A program made the position numbers and the translations under genes. Shown here piece after piece: positions 17,381-25,783 of a DNA stretch of 64,000 bases. The notes beneath the pieces are model-generated. The model ran no database searches. It was not told the origin of the DNA and saw only the letters and a list, made by a program, of their open reading frames with translations. Every line of letters starts with the position of its first letter. Within the stretch, counting starts at the first letter, position 1. This DNA comes from Halomonas colorata (lineage in GTDB: Bacteria > Pseudomonadota > Gammaproteobacteria > Pseudomonadales > Halomonadaceae), in the NCBI RefSeq assembly GCF_014897985.1, contig NZ_JABUZA010000016.1, positions 1-64,000 of the forward strand, given 5' to 3'.

Positions 17381-18163
17381 TCAGAAGGGTAGTGACCGCT
17401 CAACTTTCATCTTACGCACCATGGCGGTAAAGAATTCATTGGCAAAGCCACTTTCACGAATTAGATCGGCCGTTAAATTTGCGCATTTCTGGCTAATGGC
17501 AGTATCGATTTCAACATCACCGCCTCCCAACGCCCCCGCCGCGCATTGGTTCTCGGCGGCCCGCTGAACGGTCCATAGTAGGAAAACTGCTTTTTCGATG
17601 CTGGATTCACCTACGGCAATACCGTGATTACGAAGCGCTAGAATATGCTTATCGCCCAAACTCTCTAGCATCCGCGCCTTCTCATCGGCAAACAGCGTAA
17701 TGCCCTCGAAGGCGTGATAGGCAACACGGCCGTAGAGCTGGGCGCCATAGAAATCATGATGGCTAAACCCGTTTTTTTTCTGAACAACGGCTGAAATGGG
17801 CACGGTATGAGTATGCAGCATACAGTGAATATCATCACGCGCACCATGAACAGCGCTGTGCAGCGCGAAACCAGCCGGATTAGCATCATAATCAGACGCC
17901 TCGACCTTGTTACCATCCAGATCAACTTTCAGCAGGTTTAACGGCGTTACTTCGGTGTAATTAAGCCCAAACGGGTTTACAAGATAGTGGCCTTCTGTGC
18001 CTGGTACCCTTGCAGAAATATGGTTGAAGATGGTTTCAGTCCATCCGAAGAAATCGACCAGATGGTAACAGTAAGCCAGCTTTACCCTCTGCTTCCACTC
18101 TTCATCACTACAATGGCTGGGCTGTTCAATGTGAGCGGGCATAGCAATAGGTTGAATGTTCAT
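17381..18163 (-). CDS. Class II aldolase/adducin-family protein
   Basis: A 260-residue protein of the class II aldolase/adducin fold, which uses a divalent metal for retro-aldol cleavage or decarboxylation. The metal-binding histidines are visible: MLHTHTVPISA (two His), and LRNHGIAVGESSIEKAVFLL with the C-terminal His. NHISARVPGTEGHYLVNPFG near residues 45-65 is the typical phosphate/substrate loop. It sits between two ketopantoate-reductase-like genes with 0 and 7 bp spacing, so the three are surely one transcript. This set lies directly downstream of iacI, suggesting work on a side product or on a related aromatic acid; the substrate is unknown. Confidence 0.85.
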   Translation of the reverse strand: MNIQPIAMPAHIEQPSHCSDEEWKQRVKLAYCYHLVDFFGWTETIFNHISARVPGTEGHYLVNPFGLNYTEVTPLNLLKVDLDGNKVEASDYDANPAGFALHSAVHGARDDIHCMLHTHTVPISAVVQKKNGFSHHDFYGAQLYGRVAYHAFEGITLFADEKARMLESLGDKHILALRNHGIAVGESSIEKAVFLLWTVQRAAENQCAAGALGGGDVEIDTAISQKCANLTADLIRESGFANEFFTAMVRKMKVERSLPF

Positions 18164-19189
18164 TTACAGCGTCTCCTTGCAGGACTCGTGATCGCCTGCG
18201 TGTTCAAGATAATGGGCCAAAGAAAAAATAGTTTTAATGGTAGGGATAGCGATATGCTTTCTCGTCGCCAGTTCAATTACGCCTTCAACAATGGCGCCAA
18301 GCTCCAGTCCTCGCTCTTGCTGGTAGTCCTGTAACATAGAAGTCTTGACGCCTTCCATTTGCGCTCCGACCTCCAGAAGTTCGGGTAAGGACATCTCTAG
18401 CTGGCTGCCGTAGGCGCTTGCCGTGAGCCGCGCTTCTTCAAAAAGCGGCTCTACTACGTTTCGTAGCCATGGGTCTCCATAGAGGGCCTCCAGCGTGGTT
18501 CCTGTGATCACCGAAAGTGGATTGGACGTCAGGTTTGCAACTATTTTGCTCCACACAGCATCTCGGATATTCGGCGTGTGAAGTGTCTTAATACCTGCAG
18601 ACTCAAGCGCATCTATCAACGCCGTAAAGCGCCGTTCACGCTCAATTGATAGCGGCGTGATTTCCCCAAGGACTAGGCGATGTGGTGTTGTTGATTGCGC
18701 CTGACCGGGTGAAGTCACCTGTGCCGATATATACACCACACAGCCGATGATGGCGTCAGCTGGCAGGCAATTCACCAACCGCCCACCAGGGTCCACGGCT
18801 TCGATATGCTGCGGAACGTTCTGATTGTCAGAAAGACCCATGAAAAGCCACCAGGGAGTACCGTTGACCATAGGCACCAGGCAAGTATGCGCGTTGAATA
18901 GAGGCATCAAGCTCGGCAAGAGCGCTGGCACCGCCTGAGACTTGGTACAAAGCAGTACGATGTCCTGCTCCCCAAGCTCGGCGCAGCTATCCGATACAGT
19001 TACCCTGGCAACGTGATGCCCTTGCTGGTCGAGAAGTTGCGCACCACATCGTTGGATAGCTGACCGCGTCTTACCCCGCGCCACCACACCCACCTGATAC
19101 CCCGCACCCACCAGCCGGGCCGCTAAGGTGATGCCAATGGCACCGGCGCCCACAATCGCTATTTTTAGAGAAAAAATGGAGGATGACAT
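18164..19189 (-). CDS. Ketopantoate reductase-family (ApbA/PanE) protein, proximal copy
   Basis: A 341-residue member of the ApbA/PanE family with the Rossmann motif KIAIVGAGAIGITLAARLVG (residues 9-28). The C-terminal domain has AVWSKIVANLTSNPLSVITG with the conserved Lys and Asn. It also has PMVNGTPWWLF in place of the usual NG-rich loop, a feature of paralogues that do not act on ketopantoate. It differs clearly from the copy at 16462-17373, so the two are not a recent duplication. It starts 12 bp after iacI and abuts the aldolase gene. Confidence 0.82.
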   Translation of the reverse strand: MSSSIFSLKIAIVGAGAIGITLAARLVGAGYQVGVVARGKTRSAIQRCGAQLLDQQGHHVARVTVSDSCAELGEQDIVLLCTKSQAVPALLPSLMPLFNAHTCLVPMVNGTPWWLFMGLSDNQNVPQHIEAVDPGGRLVNCLPADAIIGCVVYISAQVTSPGQAQSTTPHRLVLGEITPLSIERERRFTALIDALESAGIKTLHTPNIRDAVWSKIVANLTSNPLSVITGTTLEALYGDPWLRNVVEPLFEEARLTASAYGSQLEMSLPELLEVGAQMEGVKTSMLQDYQQERGLELGAIVEGVIELATRKHIAIPTIKTIFSLAHYLEHAGDHESCKETL

Positions 19190-19201
19190 GAGGCGCCCTT
19201 T

Positions 19202-19768
19202 TTAAGGTTTAAGCAGCACCGAAGCTGAAGGAAAATCAGTCGCCCACCCCTCTTTCAAGGGCGCAACGAAGACATTTTCCGTTCGGGTTCGAGTAATCAG
19301 CCAGCGGCCATCCTGCTGCCTTGCGAACGCATTATTCAATCGAGATGAACGTAGCAGAGAGCTGCCATCCGAGAAGATCCATGGCTGACAGTGCACCCAT
19401 TGGCCTGTTGCATTATCGCCGTCGACCTGAATTTGCTCAGAGGTTAAATAGTGCACATTGAGTAACAACTCGGGCACTTTTTTCTCGCCCCAAAATTTTT
19501 CGAAATGACGGCGAATAGCGGCAGCACCCTCGAGACGGCCAAACTGACCATCATAATATTCGCCAACCCCTTCCCATATCGCATCTTCGGCGTAAAGCGA
19601 CATGATGAGGTCAATTCGCTCGGCATCACTTTTGACGCCATACTCGGGTAGAGGCGTGTCACACAGAAACATGTAACGCGCTTGAACCCTACGGATCTCC
19701 GCTTCAGACTCCAACTTGTTCACACGCGCTAATAGCGCCTGAAAATCGCTTGCGGTTACCTCATTCAT
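19202..19768 (-). CDS. iacI: SnoaL-like/NTF2-fold protein, candidate IacI
   Basis: A 188-residue protein of the SnoaL-like (NTF2) fold, related to the bile-acid 7-alpha-dehydratase and hydroxylating-dioxygenase beta subunit groups. Markers are a helical start (LLARVNKLESEAEIRRVQAR), DAIWEGVGEYYDGQFGRLEG in the conical pocket, AIRRHFEKFW, and QWVHCQPWIFSDG with LINAFAR-like strands. iac clusters encode a small protein of this type, iacI, of unsettled function. It lies 54 bp downstream of iacG. The assignment rests on fold and position. Confidence 0.65.
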   Translation of the reverse strand: MNEVTASDFQALLARVNKLESEAEIRRVQARYMFLCDTPLPEYGVKSDAERIDLIMSLYAEDAIWEGVGEYYDGQFGRLEGAAAIRRHFEKFWGEKKVPELLLNVHYLTSEQIQVDGDNATGQWVHCQPWIFSDGSSLLRSSRLNNAFARQQDGRWLITRTRTENVFVAPLKEGWATDFPSASVLLKP

Positions 19769-19822
19769 CGCTCTCGTCCCCTGTTTGGTGGTGATATGGT
19801 GGATGCCTTACCACAGGCGTAA

Positions 19823-20752
19823 CTAGCGTGAACCAAGCTGCTCAATGACGTGTATTAGCCCAGATTTCATATGATTTACTTCTTCGTCGCTGACGCTATC
19901 AAATACTTTCTGCTCATACTCGCGCGCCATTTTAAGCAACTTGTTGGCCAGCTCATTACCGGCCGAGGTGAGCGTGAGATGGCGTTGGTCGCCTGACTCG
20001 GCCACCAGATCCCGGCAGGTTAAGCCGCTCAAAGTGTCTTCGCAATCCTCTAGAGGCTGTGCAACCCCCTGGGCAACCTGGACGAGAGGCTGAGGGCCAC
20101 GGTCGAGAAGCAGGGTCAGTATCCGCCACTCCTTTTCATTCACTCCCAGGTGCACCAGACGGGGATAGAAGCCCTGGCGATAGGCGGCAAGGGATTGGCG
20201 TAGCAGGTAGAGAAAATGCTGCCCAAGCACCCCTTCACCAGTACGACTCTCTTCCTCGGAAAGCATCATGGGATGAGGCTCTGGCAGCGCATAGCGACCA
20301 CCGTGAAAGACCAGCGACCCACGGCCATCCTGATAGTCGTAATTCAGGACTTCGCCCACAATGATGAAGTGATCGCCACCTTCATATACTTCCCAAGTTC
20401 TGCACTCAAAATGCGCCACTGCACCGACAATGCGAGCACAACCCCCGGCACCTTCCTCTACATCAATACCCTTAAACTTGTTCTCGCCCCGCTGGGCAAA
20501 TCGGTTAGAAATAGGCACTTGATCACTGGCAAGTACATTGACGACAAAGTGCTCTGCCTGGCAGTAGACGTCTTTGCTGTAGGCGCCTTTATCAATACTC
20601 CAAAGGATCAGCGGCGGTGTCATGGAAACGGCATTGAAACTACTGGCCGTCACGCCGTACTGCTCTCCTTTAGCATCCTTGGTGGTTATCACAGTGACGC
20701 CGGTAGCAAACTTGCCAAGGGCGTTTCTAAAATCTCTAGTATCGATACTCAT
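19823..20752 (-). CDS. iacG: Flavin reductase with C-terminal MarR domain (IacG-like)
   Basis: A 309-residue two-domain protein. Residues 1-160 form a flavin reductase-like FMN/FAD-binding split barrel: FRNALGKFATGVTVITTKDA, GVTASSFNAVSMTPPLILWS and NVLASDQVPISNRFA. Residues about 175-309 form a MarR-type winged helix, with NEKEWRILTLLLDRG and LTCRDLVAESGDQRHLTLTS. This layout is known from the reductase (C1) of two-component 4-hydroxyphenylacetate hydroxylases, where the MarR domain senses the aromatic substrate. It would supply reduced flavin to the oxygenase IacA encoded at 27992. Here the tautomerase gene precedes it by 25 bp. Confidence 0.85.
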   Translation of the reverse strand: MSIDTRDFRNALGKFATGVTVITTKDAKGEQYGVTASSFNAVSMTPPLILWSIDKGAYSKDVYCQAEHFVVNVLASDQVPISNRFAQRGENKFKGIDVEEGAGGCARIVGAVAHFECRTWEVYEGGDHFIIVGEVLNYDYQDGRGSLVFHGGRYALPEPHPMMLSEEESRTGEGVLGQHFLYLLRQSLAAYRQGFYPRLVHLGVNEKEWRILTLLLDRGPQPLVQVAQGVAQPLEDCEDTLSGLTCRDLVAESGDQRHLTLTSAGNELANKLLKMAREYEQKVFDSVSDEEVNHMKSGLIHVIEQLGSR

Positions 20753-20777
20753 GGTTCACCTCAATTATTCGTAAGTT

Positions 20778-20969
20778 TCAGCGCCCCAGCTTTTCGGCCG
20801 TGATACCACCAATCCCATACTCGCTTTTGGGCACTTCACTGATAATCACTCGAACGTTCTCTTTGGGAGCACTGACAGAAGACACCACCGCATCCGTGAC
20901 TTCGCTGATCAGCGCTTCTTTTTGCTGCTGTGTCCTGCCTGACATCATGTAAACGTGAACGGTAGGCAT
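20778..20969 (-). CDS. 4-oxalocrotonate tautomerase-family enzyme
   Basis: A 63-residue tautomerase. After Met removal the catalytic Pro1 is present (PTVHVYMMSGR). Arg11 and Arg39 (in ENVRVIISEVP) are also where canonical 4-oxalocrotonate tautomerase has them. The length matches the family of 62-residue hexameric enzymes. These isomerise 2-hydroxymuconate or similar enols. Placed between a TRAP receptor gene and iacG, it is likely part of the same operon and may act on an unsaturated ring-opened intermediate, or equally on an enol such as an indolepyruvate-type acid. Confidence 0.87.
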   Translation of the reverse strand: MPTVHVYMMSGRTQQQKEALISEVTDAVVSSVSAPKENVRVIISEVPKSEYGIGGITAEKLGR

Positions 20970-21091
20970 CGTTATCCTCGTTATTAATTCTTGTGGTCTA
21001 ATGAATGTGACCCGGTTGGTTTGGCTTACTTAAAACCGTTGCATGCACAGCTCTAAGTACCTAGCAAGTTACCGCCTCCCTCAGCCAGGAA

Positions 21092-22120
21092 TTAAAAAGC
21101 AGTCAGCTCACGATACTCGTCGTAACGCTCACTGAAGTCCTGATACGACTGCATCACCTCAGCAAAGCCTCCATCAGCTTGTGCTGCGTTTTCTAGTACA
21201 TCTTCAGCCGCTGATTGCAGTGCGGTCAGCACTTCATCCGGGAAGCGCTCAACAGTTACACCCGCATTACGAAACTCTTCTAATGCTGCAGATTGCGCCT
21301 GCATATCGTGGGCATACATACGGATGCTGAGGTCACTGCAGGCATTTCGCACCGCTAGCTGTTGGCTCTCAGCAAGCCCGGCCCACACATCAGCGTTAAC
21401 CAGCAGTTCGTTAAGGCTGCCGGGCTGATGCCAGCCGGGGAAGTAATAGTGCTTCGCCACCTCGTAAAAGCCCGCGCTGGTATCAATAGTGGGGAAGCTC
21501 AGCTCTGCGGCTCCAATGCGCCCGGTATCAAGCCCCAGGAAAGTCTCCCCAGCAGGAAGGGAAACGGGCGAAACGCCCAACTGGCTGACCACCTCACCGC
21601 CCAGACCACTGATCCGCATGCTGAGGCCTTGTAAATCTTCAACCCCATTGATTTTCTGAGTGAACCAGCCACCTGCTTCAGAGATCATGCTGCCGCAGGG
21701 GATAGGCACGACGTTGTAGGGTTCATACAATCCTTCCCAAAGTTCCAGCCCACCGCCACCGTAAAGCCAAGCTAGATACTTGGGCACATCCGGCCCGAAG
21801 GGGATACTCTGAAACAGCGCGGCTGCCGGTATTTGGCCCGCCCAGTAGCTGGCTGCCGACCAGCCAGCGTCCAGACTGCCGTTGCCTACATTCTCCAGAA
21901 TTTCAAAAGGCGGCGAAAAGGCACCCGCATCATAAGGTGTGAACGTAAGCTCTCCACCGGTTGCCGTGGCGATATCATCGACGAAACGGTGTATCGAGCT
22001 GTCAATGACTTCCAGACTAAAAGGAAAAGCAGATTGCAGCGTGAGCGTTTGAGCCATCGCGGTCGAAGCGAGCAGCGATATGCCCGTACCGGCGAGGGTT
22101 TTCTTGAGAGGAAACGTCAT
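21092..22120 (-). CDS. TRAP solute-binding protein of the iac cluster
   Basis: A 342-residue periplasmic receptor with a signal peptide (LAGTGISLLASTAMAQ). It belongs to a different DctP branch from the four paralogues elsewhere in the window. The N-terminus is LTLQSAFPFSLEVIDSSIHR, and LYGGGGLELWEGLYEP and LRISGLGGEVVSQLG-like segments (GLSMRISGLGGEV) resemble receptors for 2-oxo or aromatic monocarboxylates. It follows dctM by 42 bp and forms a complete dctQMP system inside the iac gene run, so indole-3-acetate or a related arylacetate is a reasonable ligand guess. No biochemical residue can prove this. Confidence 0.87.
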   Translation of the reverse strand: MTFPLKKTLAGTGISLLASTAMAQTLTLQSAFPFSLEVIDSSIHRFVDDIATATGGELTFTPYDAGAFSPPFEILENVGNGSLDAGWSAASYWAGQIPAAALFQSIPFGPDVPKYLAWLYGGGGLELWEGLYEPYNVVPIPCGSMISEAGGWFTQKINGVEDLQGLSMRISGLGGEVVSQLGVSPVSLPAGETFLGLDTGRIGAAELSFPTIDTSAGFYEVAKHYYFPGWHQPGSLNELLVNADVWAGLAESQQLAVRNACSDLSIRMYAHDMQAQSAALEEFRNAGVTVERFPDEVLTALQSAAEDVLENAAQADGGFAEVMQSYQDFSERYDEYRELTAF

Positions 22121-22162
22121 AATCTCAACTCCTGTTACAGGTTGTCGTTCTTGTTAAGCGCG

Positions 22163-23491
22163 TTACAGCATCAAAATCCCCGGGAAGAGCAGGATCATCA
22201 GCAAGACAAGCAGCTGGATAGCGATGAAAGGCAGCACGCCTCGATAAATATCCAAGGTGGCGACACGCTCACCCACTGCCCCTTTCAAATAGAAGAGCGA
22301 GACGCCAAAAGGCGGGGTGAGAAAGGATGTTTGCAGATTGATAGCGAATAAAACGGCGAACCACACGAGCATTGACGTACCGCTCAGCCCGTTTGCTAGA
22401 TCAAGCTGAGTCACGATAGGCACAAAGATAGGCATCAAAATCAGTGAGATTTCCAGCCAATCAAGAAAGAAACCCAATAGAAAGACCAGTAGAAGAATCA
22501 GAAACAGTACGCTCCAACTGCCACCACCCATCAGCTCCAAACTGCTACGAATCAGGCCATCGCCTCCAACGCCCTTAAAAATCAGAGAGAAGCAGGTGGC
22601 GGCAATCACCAGCATCATGATCATGGTGGTAGAGATAACGGCCTCCCGGGCAGCGGTCATGATCGAAGGGCCATTGATCTTCCCCATCAGTCCGGCGAAG
22701 ATCAGAACCGCCAGAACCCCCACCCCACTGGCTTCCGTGGGGCTCGCCACTCCGAATACGATCGTGCCCAGAACCGTGGGAATCAAGACAAGAAAGGGGA
22801 AGAGCGCCAGTGCATTACGCCATATGCCGCGCCGTTCAAGCGTGGCCGCCTCGCTATCCTCGGCGGACGTTGCTACAGGCTTTCCCCACCAGGCAAGTCC
22901 AAGCGAATAGAGCATATAGAGTAGTAACAGCAGTGCACTGGGAACAAGCGCTGCTCGAAAAAGGTGCCCGACAGGCACACCCACCAGGCTCGACAAAATA
23001 ATCAGCATGACCGAGGGGGGCATTAAGATCGCCAGGGTACCTGATGCCGATATCAGACCAGATGCGGAAGAGGCGGAATAACCAGCATCCAGCATGCGGG
23101 GTAAGGCCAGTACTGCCAGCAGTACCACGGACGCTCCGACCACGCCGGTAGTGGCTGCCATTAACCCGCCAATGAACAGCACCGTTAACGCTAAATGCCC
23201 GGGGAGCCGCCGTAGCATTCGTTCACTGACCTTGAACGCATCCCGCGCCAGACCAGTTCGCTCCAGCAGCAGTCCCATCAAGATAAACATGGGAATGGCG
23301 ATGTAGAGCCAGTTGTTCAGCGCATTAGCATAAACCCGGGTAAGCATCAGGTTGGCAAAAGCCATGGGTAGATCTGATAGCAATAGAAAGGCCGCCGACA
23401 CCCCACCCAACACAAGCGCTACCGGGTAGCCAGCGAGAATGCCAGCAAACAGGAGCAGCACCATGCAAAGTGGCATCCATATATCAAGCAT
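22163..23491 (-). CDS. dctM: TRAP transporter large membrane subunit DctM (iac cluster)
   Basis: A 442-residue integral membrane protein with about 12 hydrophobic segments, the sodium-coupled transport subunit of TRAP systems. Family markers include YPVALVLGGVSAAFLLL at the N-terminus, LMAATTGVVGASVVLLAVLA with the first conserved loop, and SGTLAILMPPSVMLIILSSL with the Pro-Pro pair of the second hairpin. Its start overlaps the end of dctQ by 8 bp, and the receptor gene follows. It would import the iac cluster's substrate across the inner membrane. Confidence 0.92.
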   Translation of the reverse strand: MLDIWMPLCMVLLLFAGILAGYPVALVLGGVSAAFLLLSDLPMAFANLMLTRVYANALNNWLYIAIPMFILMGLLLERTGLARDAFKVSERMLRRLPGHLALTVLFIGGLMAATTGVVGASVVLLAVLALPRMLDAGYSASSASGLISASGTLAILMPPSVMLIILSSLVGVPVGHLFRAALVPSALLLLLYMLYSLGLAWWGKPVATSAEDSEAATLERRGIWRNALALFPFLVLIPTVLGTIVFGVASPTEASGVGVLAVLIFAGLMGKINGPSIMTAAREAVISTTMIMMLVIAATCFSLIFKGVGGDGLIRSSLELMGGGSWSVLFLILLLVFLLGFFLDWLEISLILMPIFVPIVTQLDLANGLSGTSMLVWFAVLFAINLQTSFLTPPFGVSLFYLKGAVGERVATLDIYRGVLPFIAIQLLVLLMILLFPGILML

Positions 23492-24032
23492 GTGTTTGCC
23501 TCCCAGTGGCCCAGTACCAAATGCGCATGACGACGATCAGCACCAGTACGGCTAAAAACAACGCCACGCCAACGGGCAACGCTGCCTTGATGATATAGAT
23601 ATCGGTCAAACCACCATCCGTGGAGAGCTCGCCAGTGACATAGGCGCGCTCAGCGAAACGGTAGGCAGGCAGTAGTAGTAAGGTAAAGAAGGGAATACCG
23701 AGCAAGAGATGACCGATCAACTCGATGAGGTTCCGAGAACGGGACGATAGTCGCGCATGCAGTACGTCGACTCTCACATGTCGGTCAAGCCACATCACAG
23801 GGGCAGCCGCCAGCATCATGGCAAAAGTGAATAGCAGTATCTGCAGCCCCATCAACGAGTTGAAGGTGATGCTACTGCCCAGCAGCCAGTAGGGCGTCTC
23901 GAACGCAACCAATTGCGACATCCCCATCAAGTGCATTAAAACGCCGGCTCCAATCACAAAGGCAATCAGCAGCAGGCAGATACCACAGAGATTGAGAGCC
24001 CACTCGCATAATCTTGTACTTAAGGAGTGCAT
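23484..24032 (-). CDS. dctQ: TRAP transporter small membrane subunit DctQ (iac cluster)
   Basis: A 182-residue protein with four hydrophobic helices (residues about 12-35, 50-75, 95-120 and 140-170), the pattern of DctQ. MWLDRHVRVDVLHARLSSRS is the conserved cytoplasmic loop with the VRVD signature. It starts 22 bp after iacF and overlaps dctM by 8 bp. It scaffolds DctM in the inner membrane. Confidence 0.88.
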   Translation of the reverse strand: MHSLSTRLCEWALNLCGICLLLIAFVIGAGVLMHLMGMSQLVAFETPYWLLGSSITFNSLMGLQILLFTFAMMLAAAPVMWLDRHVRVDVLHARLSSRSRNLIELIGHLLLGIPFFTLLLLPAYRFAERAYVTGELSTDGGLTDIYIIKAALPVGVALFLAVLVLIVVMRIWYWATGRQTHA

Positions 24033-24054
24033 GGCGGTGCCCCTTCTTTAAAAC

Positions 24055-25008
24055 TCAAATGTCGATAACAAGCCGCGGACTTTTGGCACGCGAACAGCAC
24101 ACAGCAATTTGGTCGTTATCTTCCTTTTCCTCATTGCTGAGAAATTGGTCACGGTGATCGGGCGTGCCTTCGATCACATCGCAGATACAGGTTCCACAAA
24201 CGCCCTCTTCACAGGAGACGTTGACCTTGACGCCGGCCGCCTTGAGAGCGTTGGCGATGGACATTCCCTCCTCTACTTGTACGGTCACACCACTGATGGC
24301 CGCCTCCACTTCGAAAGCACCACCACTCGTATCCACTTCGGCCGTGAAGAATTCCGAGTGCACTTGGGCGTTGGGCCACTGTGCCTGTTTAGCCGCACCA
24401 ATAACCCAGTTCATGAAGCCAGTAGGGCCACAGACATAGAGGTGAGTGTCGCTCGGCTGCGTTGCCAAAACGGCATCGATATCCAGGCGCTGGCTGGCAT
24501 CGCCATCATCGAAATGCAGTACCAGGGCATCGCCGAAGGTGCTCTCGAGTTCATCGATAAAAGCTGCCTTCTCCCTTGACCGAGAGCAGTAATGCAGCTC
24601 GAACGAACGACCTGCGGCTTGCAACTCATAAGCCATAGCAATCATCGGCGTGATGCCGATGCCGCCCCCGGTGAGCAGCGTATGCGTCGATGACACCAAG
24701 GGAAAGAGGTTGCGCGGTGCGCTCGCCTTGAGTTCGGCGCCTTCATGCAAGGTATCGTGCACCGCTCGAGAACCACCGCGAGAGCCAGGGTCGAGCAAGA
24801 CACCAAGGCGATAGCGATGCCTTTCACCCGGTGCGTTACTCAACGAGTACTGACGTATCAATCCTTCACCCAGATAGATATCAATATGCGCTCCCGCCTC
24901 GAAAGGCGGCAGTTCACTACCGTCCAGGGCCACCAGATCAATCACCGCGATATCGGCGGTCTGGGGCTCTCGACGGTCGACGCGTAGTGTCAGAAGGTTA
25001 TCTTGCAT
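24055..25008 (-). CDS. iacF: Phthalate-dioxygenase-reductase-type electron-transfer protein (IacF-like)
   Basis: A 317-residue reductase with three domains: flavin binding (RQYSLSN at residues 52-58), NAD binding (LLTGGGIGITPMIAMA at 111-126 and LYVCGPTGFMNWV at 190-202), and a C-terminal plant-type [2Fe-2S] ferredoxin with Cys266, Cys271, Cys274 (CEEGVCGTC) and Cys304. This order is that of class IA dioxygenase reductases. It passes electrons from NADH to the Rieske oxygenase IacCD. ATG 25008 is preferred because CTGGAG lies 6 bp upstream; a longer frame reaches back into iacE. Confidence 0.88.
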   Translation of the reverse strand: MQDNLLTLRVDRREPQTADIAVIDLVALDGSELPPFEAGAHIDIYLGEGLIRQYSLSNAPGERHRYRLGVLLDPGSRGGSRAVHDTLHEGAELKASAPRNLFPLVSSTHTLLTGGGIGITPMIAMAYELQAAGRSFELHYCSRSREKAAFIDELESTFGDALVLHFDDGDASQRLDIDAVLATQPSDTHLYVCGPTGFMNWVIGAAKQAQWPNAQVHSEFFTAEVDTSGGAFEVEAAISGVTVQVEEGMSIANALKAAGVKVNVSCEEGVCGTCICDVIEGTPDHRDQFLSNEEKEDNDQIAVCCSRAKSPRLVIDI

Positions 25009-25024
25009 GGTCATCTCCAGTTGC

Positions 25025-25783
25025 TCAGCGCATGTAAATGCCGCCGTTGGCATCCCAACAGGCACCATTGACGAAGGCCGCCTGGGGGCTTGCCAGGAAG
25101 GCCACCATCTGGGCAACCAGTTCAGGAGCGCCCAGCTGCCCCACGGGGATATTGGCGAGCGCCTTGTCTAGGTTATCGCCGAGCACATCGCGCACCATGG
25201 GCGTATCCAGCGGCCCAGGGGCGATGGCGTTGCAGGTCACGCCATCCTTGGCAAGATCACGCGCGAAGATCTTAGTCAAAGTGAGAATCGCCCCTTTGGA
25301 CGCCGCATAATGTGCGCCTGTCGCCGTACCACCATTCTGTCCGGCCAGCGAGGCGAGGTTGATGATCCGGCCATAACCGTTCGCTTTGAAGTGGCGTCCA
25401 AACACTTGGCAGCCCGTGAAGGTCCCTCCTGCATTGGTTGCCATGACCGCATTGAAATCCACTGGGGAGATATCCAGCACCCCCTGCACGGCCGTGCGAG
25501 CGGCATTATTGACGAGCACCTCGCAACTCCCAAAACGCTCGACGACCTTGTCCAGAACCGACTGAAAATCGTCGGGCTTATCCACATCCAAAGTCGCCGT
25601 CACGGCCAGCTCGCCCGCCAGATCCAGCTCGGAAGCTAGCTCCTCGGCAGGCTTGGGGTCGATGTCGGTGATCACCACGCGAAACCCTTCCTGGTGTAAA
25701 GCACGAACGATATGGACGCCTAATCCACGGGCGCCGCCGGTAACGACAGCTGTCTGTATCTTGTCGGGTAGTGGTGTGGCCAT
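25025..25783 (-). CDS. iacE: Short-chain dehydrogenase/reductase (IacE-like)
   Basis: A 252-residue SDR. The cofactor motif is TGGARGLGVHIVRAL (residues 15-29), VLVNNAARTAVQG is the NNAG-type segment, and YAASKGAILTLTK holds the catalytic Tyr-x3-Lys, with Ser in NLASLAGQNG. The C-terminus LASPQAAFVNGACWDANGG is typical. In iac pathways IacE works with IacA early in indole-3-acetate breakdown. It starts at the last base of iacD and ends 16 bp before iacF, so it is in the core operon. Confidence 0.85.
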   Translation of the reverse strand: MATPLPDKIQTAVVTGGARGLGVHIVRALHQEGFRVVITDIDPKPAEELASELDLAGELAVTATLDVDKPDDFQSVLDKVVERFGSCEVLVNNAARTAVQGVLDISPVDFNAVMATNAGGTFTGCQVFGRHFKANGYGRIINLASLAGQNGGTATGAHYAASKGAILTLTKIFARDLAKDGVTCNAIAPGPLDTPMVRDVLGDNLDKALANIPVGQLGAPELVAQMVAFLASPQAAFVNGACWDANGGIYMR

